Assembly: GCA_018399255.1 (NCBI GenBank)
Contig: JAGYPA010000001.1
Span: 127,019-191,018 of the forward strand
DNA length: 64,000 bases
Direction of reading: 5' to 3'
From: Spirochaetales bacterium
GTDB lineage: Bacteria; Spirochaetota; Spirochaetia; JABMQR01
Position numbers and translations under genes: made by a program. Positions 63,886 through 64,000 of this stretch are shown here, piece by piece. The notes under the pieces are model-generated. The model saw only the letters and a program-made list of their open reading frames with translations, ran no database searches and was not told the DNA's origin. The first letter of the stretch is position 1; the number at the start of each line of letters is the position of its first letter.

Positions 63886-64000
63886 AATGTAAAATCCTTA
63901 CAGGTTCAAAACGCAGTATCTTTCTAACTGCAAGCCAGGAGGCTAATAGGGAAACAGCGATAACGGAAAGGGCAACTATAACTACTTCACTGGTGACAAC
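63878..64000 (-). CDS. lolC: Lipoprotein-releasing permease, C-terminal end (LolC-like), cut by window
   Basis: Only the last 40 codons are inside the window. They encode a hydrophobic helix (VIVALSVIAVSLLASWLAV) followed by KILRFEPVRILHYE and a TAG stop. The ending P-x-x-I-L-x-Y/E after a final membrane helix is typical of FtsX-type permeases. Together with lolD and lolE downstream it makes the usual C-D-E order. Identity as LolC is inferred from position. Confidence 0.7.
   Translation of the reverse strand, partial: VVTSEVVIVALSVIAVSLLASWLAVRKILRFEPVRILHYE

Noticed and set aside
1-64000. Defence island, prophage, integrative element or secondary-metabolite cluster
   Set aside because: All recognisable genes are core housekeeping or envelope genes in conserved orders; no integrase, transposase, restriction enzyme, toxin pair or synthase was seen.

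Overview
This window reads as a chromosomal segment of a free-living-type spirochaete (class Spirochaetia, probably order Spirochaetales), with base composition estimated by eye near 42-43% GC. The evidence is the set of families and their order. A TamB-like giant protein, BamA and MutS lie side by side. GreA is fused to a very long N-terminal region. dnaG, rpoD, a zinc-ribbon gene, the RNase P RNA, a TPR lipoprotein and a fused radical-SAM/DUF2344 protein form one cluster. LptF/LptG sit next to tgt and murJ. I cannot fix the species from the sequence alone. The region is dense housekeeping core: no insertion sequence, prophage, CRISPR array or defence island was seen.

Layout. 1-6133 (+): end of a signal peptidase I gene, hemW, then yebC-ruvC-ruvA-ruvB-queA. 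6091-6744 (-): tmk, converging on queA. 6834-16979 (+): tamB-like, bamA, mutS. 17030-25006 (+): comF-like, then the rimP-nusA-infB-rbfA-truB-ribF-rpsO translation/transcription operon behind a promoter and an intrinsic terminator-like hairpin, followed by pnp. 27293-32824 (+): dut, lptF, lptG, tgt, murJ. 32867-35542 (-): GreA-fusion protein, facing murJ across a bidirectional terminator. 35543-45636 (+): rpe, dtd, recA, scpA, scpB, an rluB-type pseudouridine synthase, cmk, rpsA, a membrane TPR protein, a frame-broken lipoprotein gene and mazG. 45679-54945 (-): radical-SAM/DUF2344 protein, TPR lipoprotein, rnpB, zinc-ribbon gene, rpoD, dnaG, a YkgJ-type cysteine-cluster protein, tRNA-Tyr and tRNA-Thr. 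54968-64000: chorismate mutase, small membrane proteins, a band-7-like protein, thiamine pyrophosphokinase, a DUF1015 protein, an FtsB/DivIC-like protein, a degenerate GGDEF protein, ribonuclease Z and a lolC-lolD-lolE lipoprotein-export operon cut by the window end.

How it fits together. The window joins information processing (RuvABC, RecA, MutS, DnaG, RpoD, NusA, IF2, PNPase, S1, S15, RNase P, RNase Z) with construction of a diderm envelope (BamA, TamB, LptF/G, LolCDE, MurJ, signal peptidase). Overlapping stop/start codons (rimP/nusA, lptF/lptG, dnaG/rpoD, TPR lipoprotein/radical SAM) indicate coupled operons.

Most notable points. NusA carries a C-terminal double-CXXC zinc ribbon. The rimP-nusA-infB operon starts with a strong promoter whose transcript runs at once into a perfect terminator hairpin, a likely attenuator. 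RibF lacks a recognisable riboflavin-kinase signature. Thymidylate kinase lacks the Walker-A lysine. A 51-codon reading frame overlaps the rpe start as ATGA. Two patches, the lipoprotein at about 44.1-44.5 kb and rpoD plus its neighbour at about 49.8-51.3 kb, carry dense small indels. In rpoD these are far more likely sequence errors than biology.
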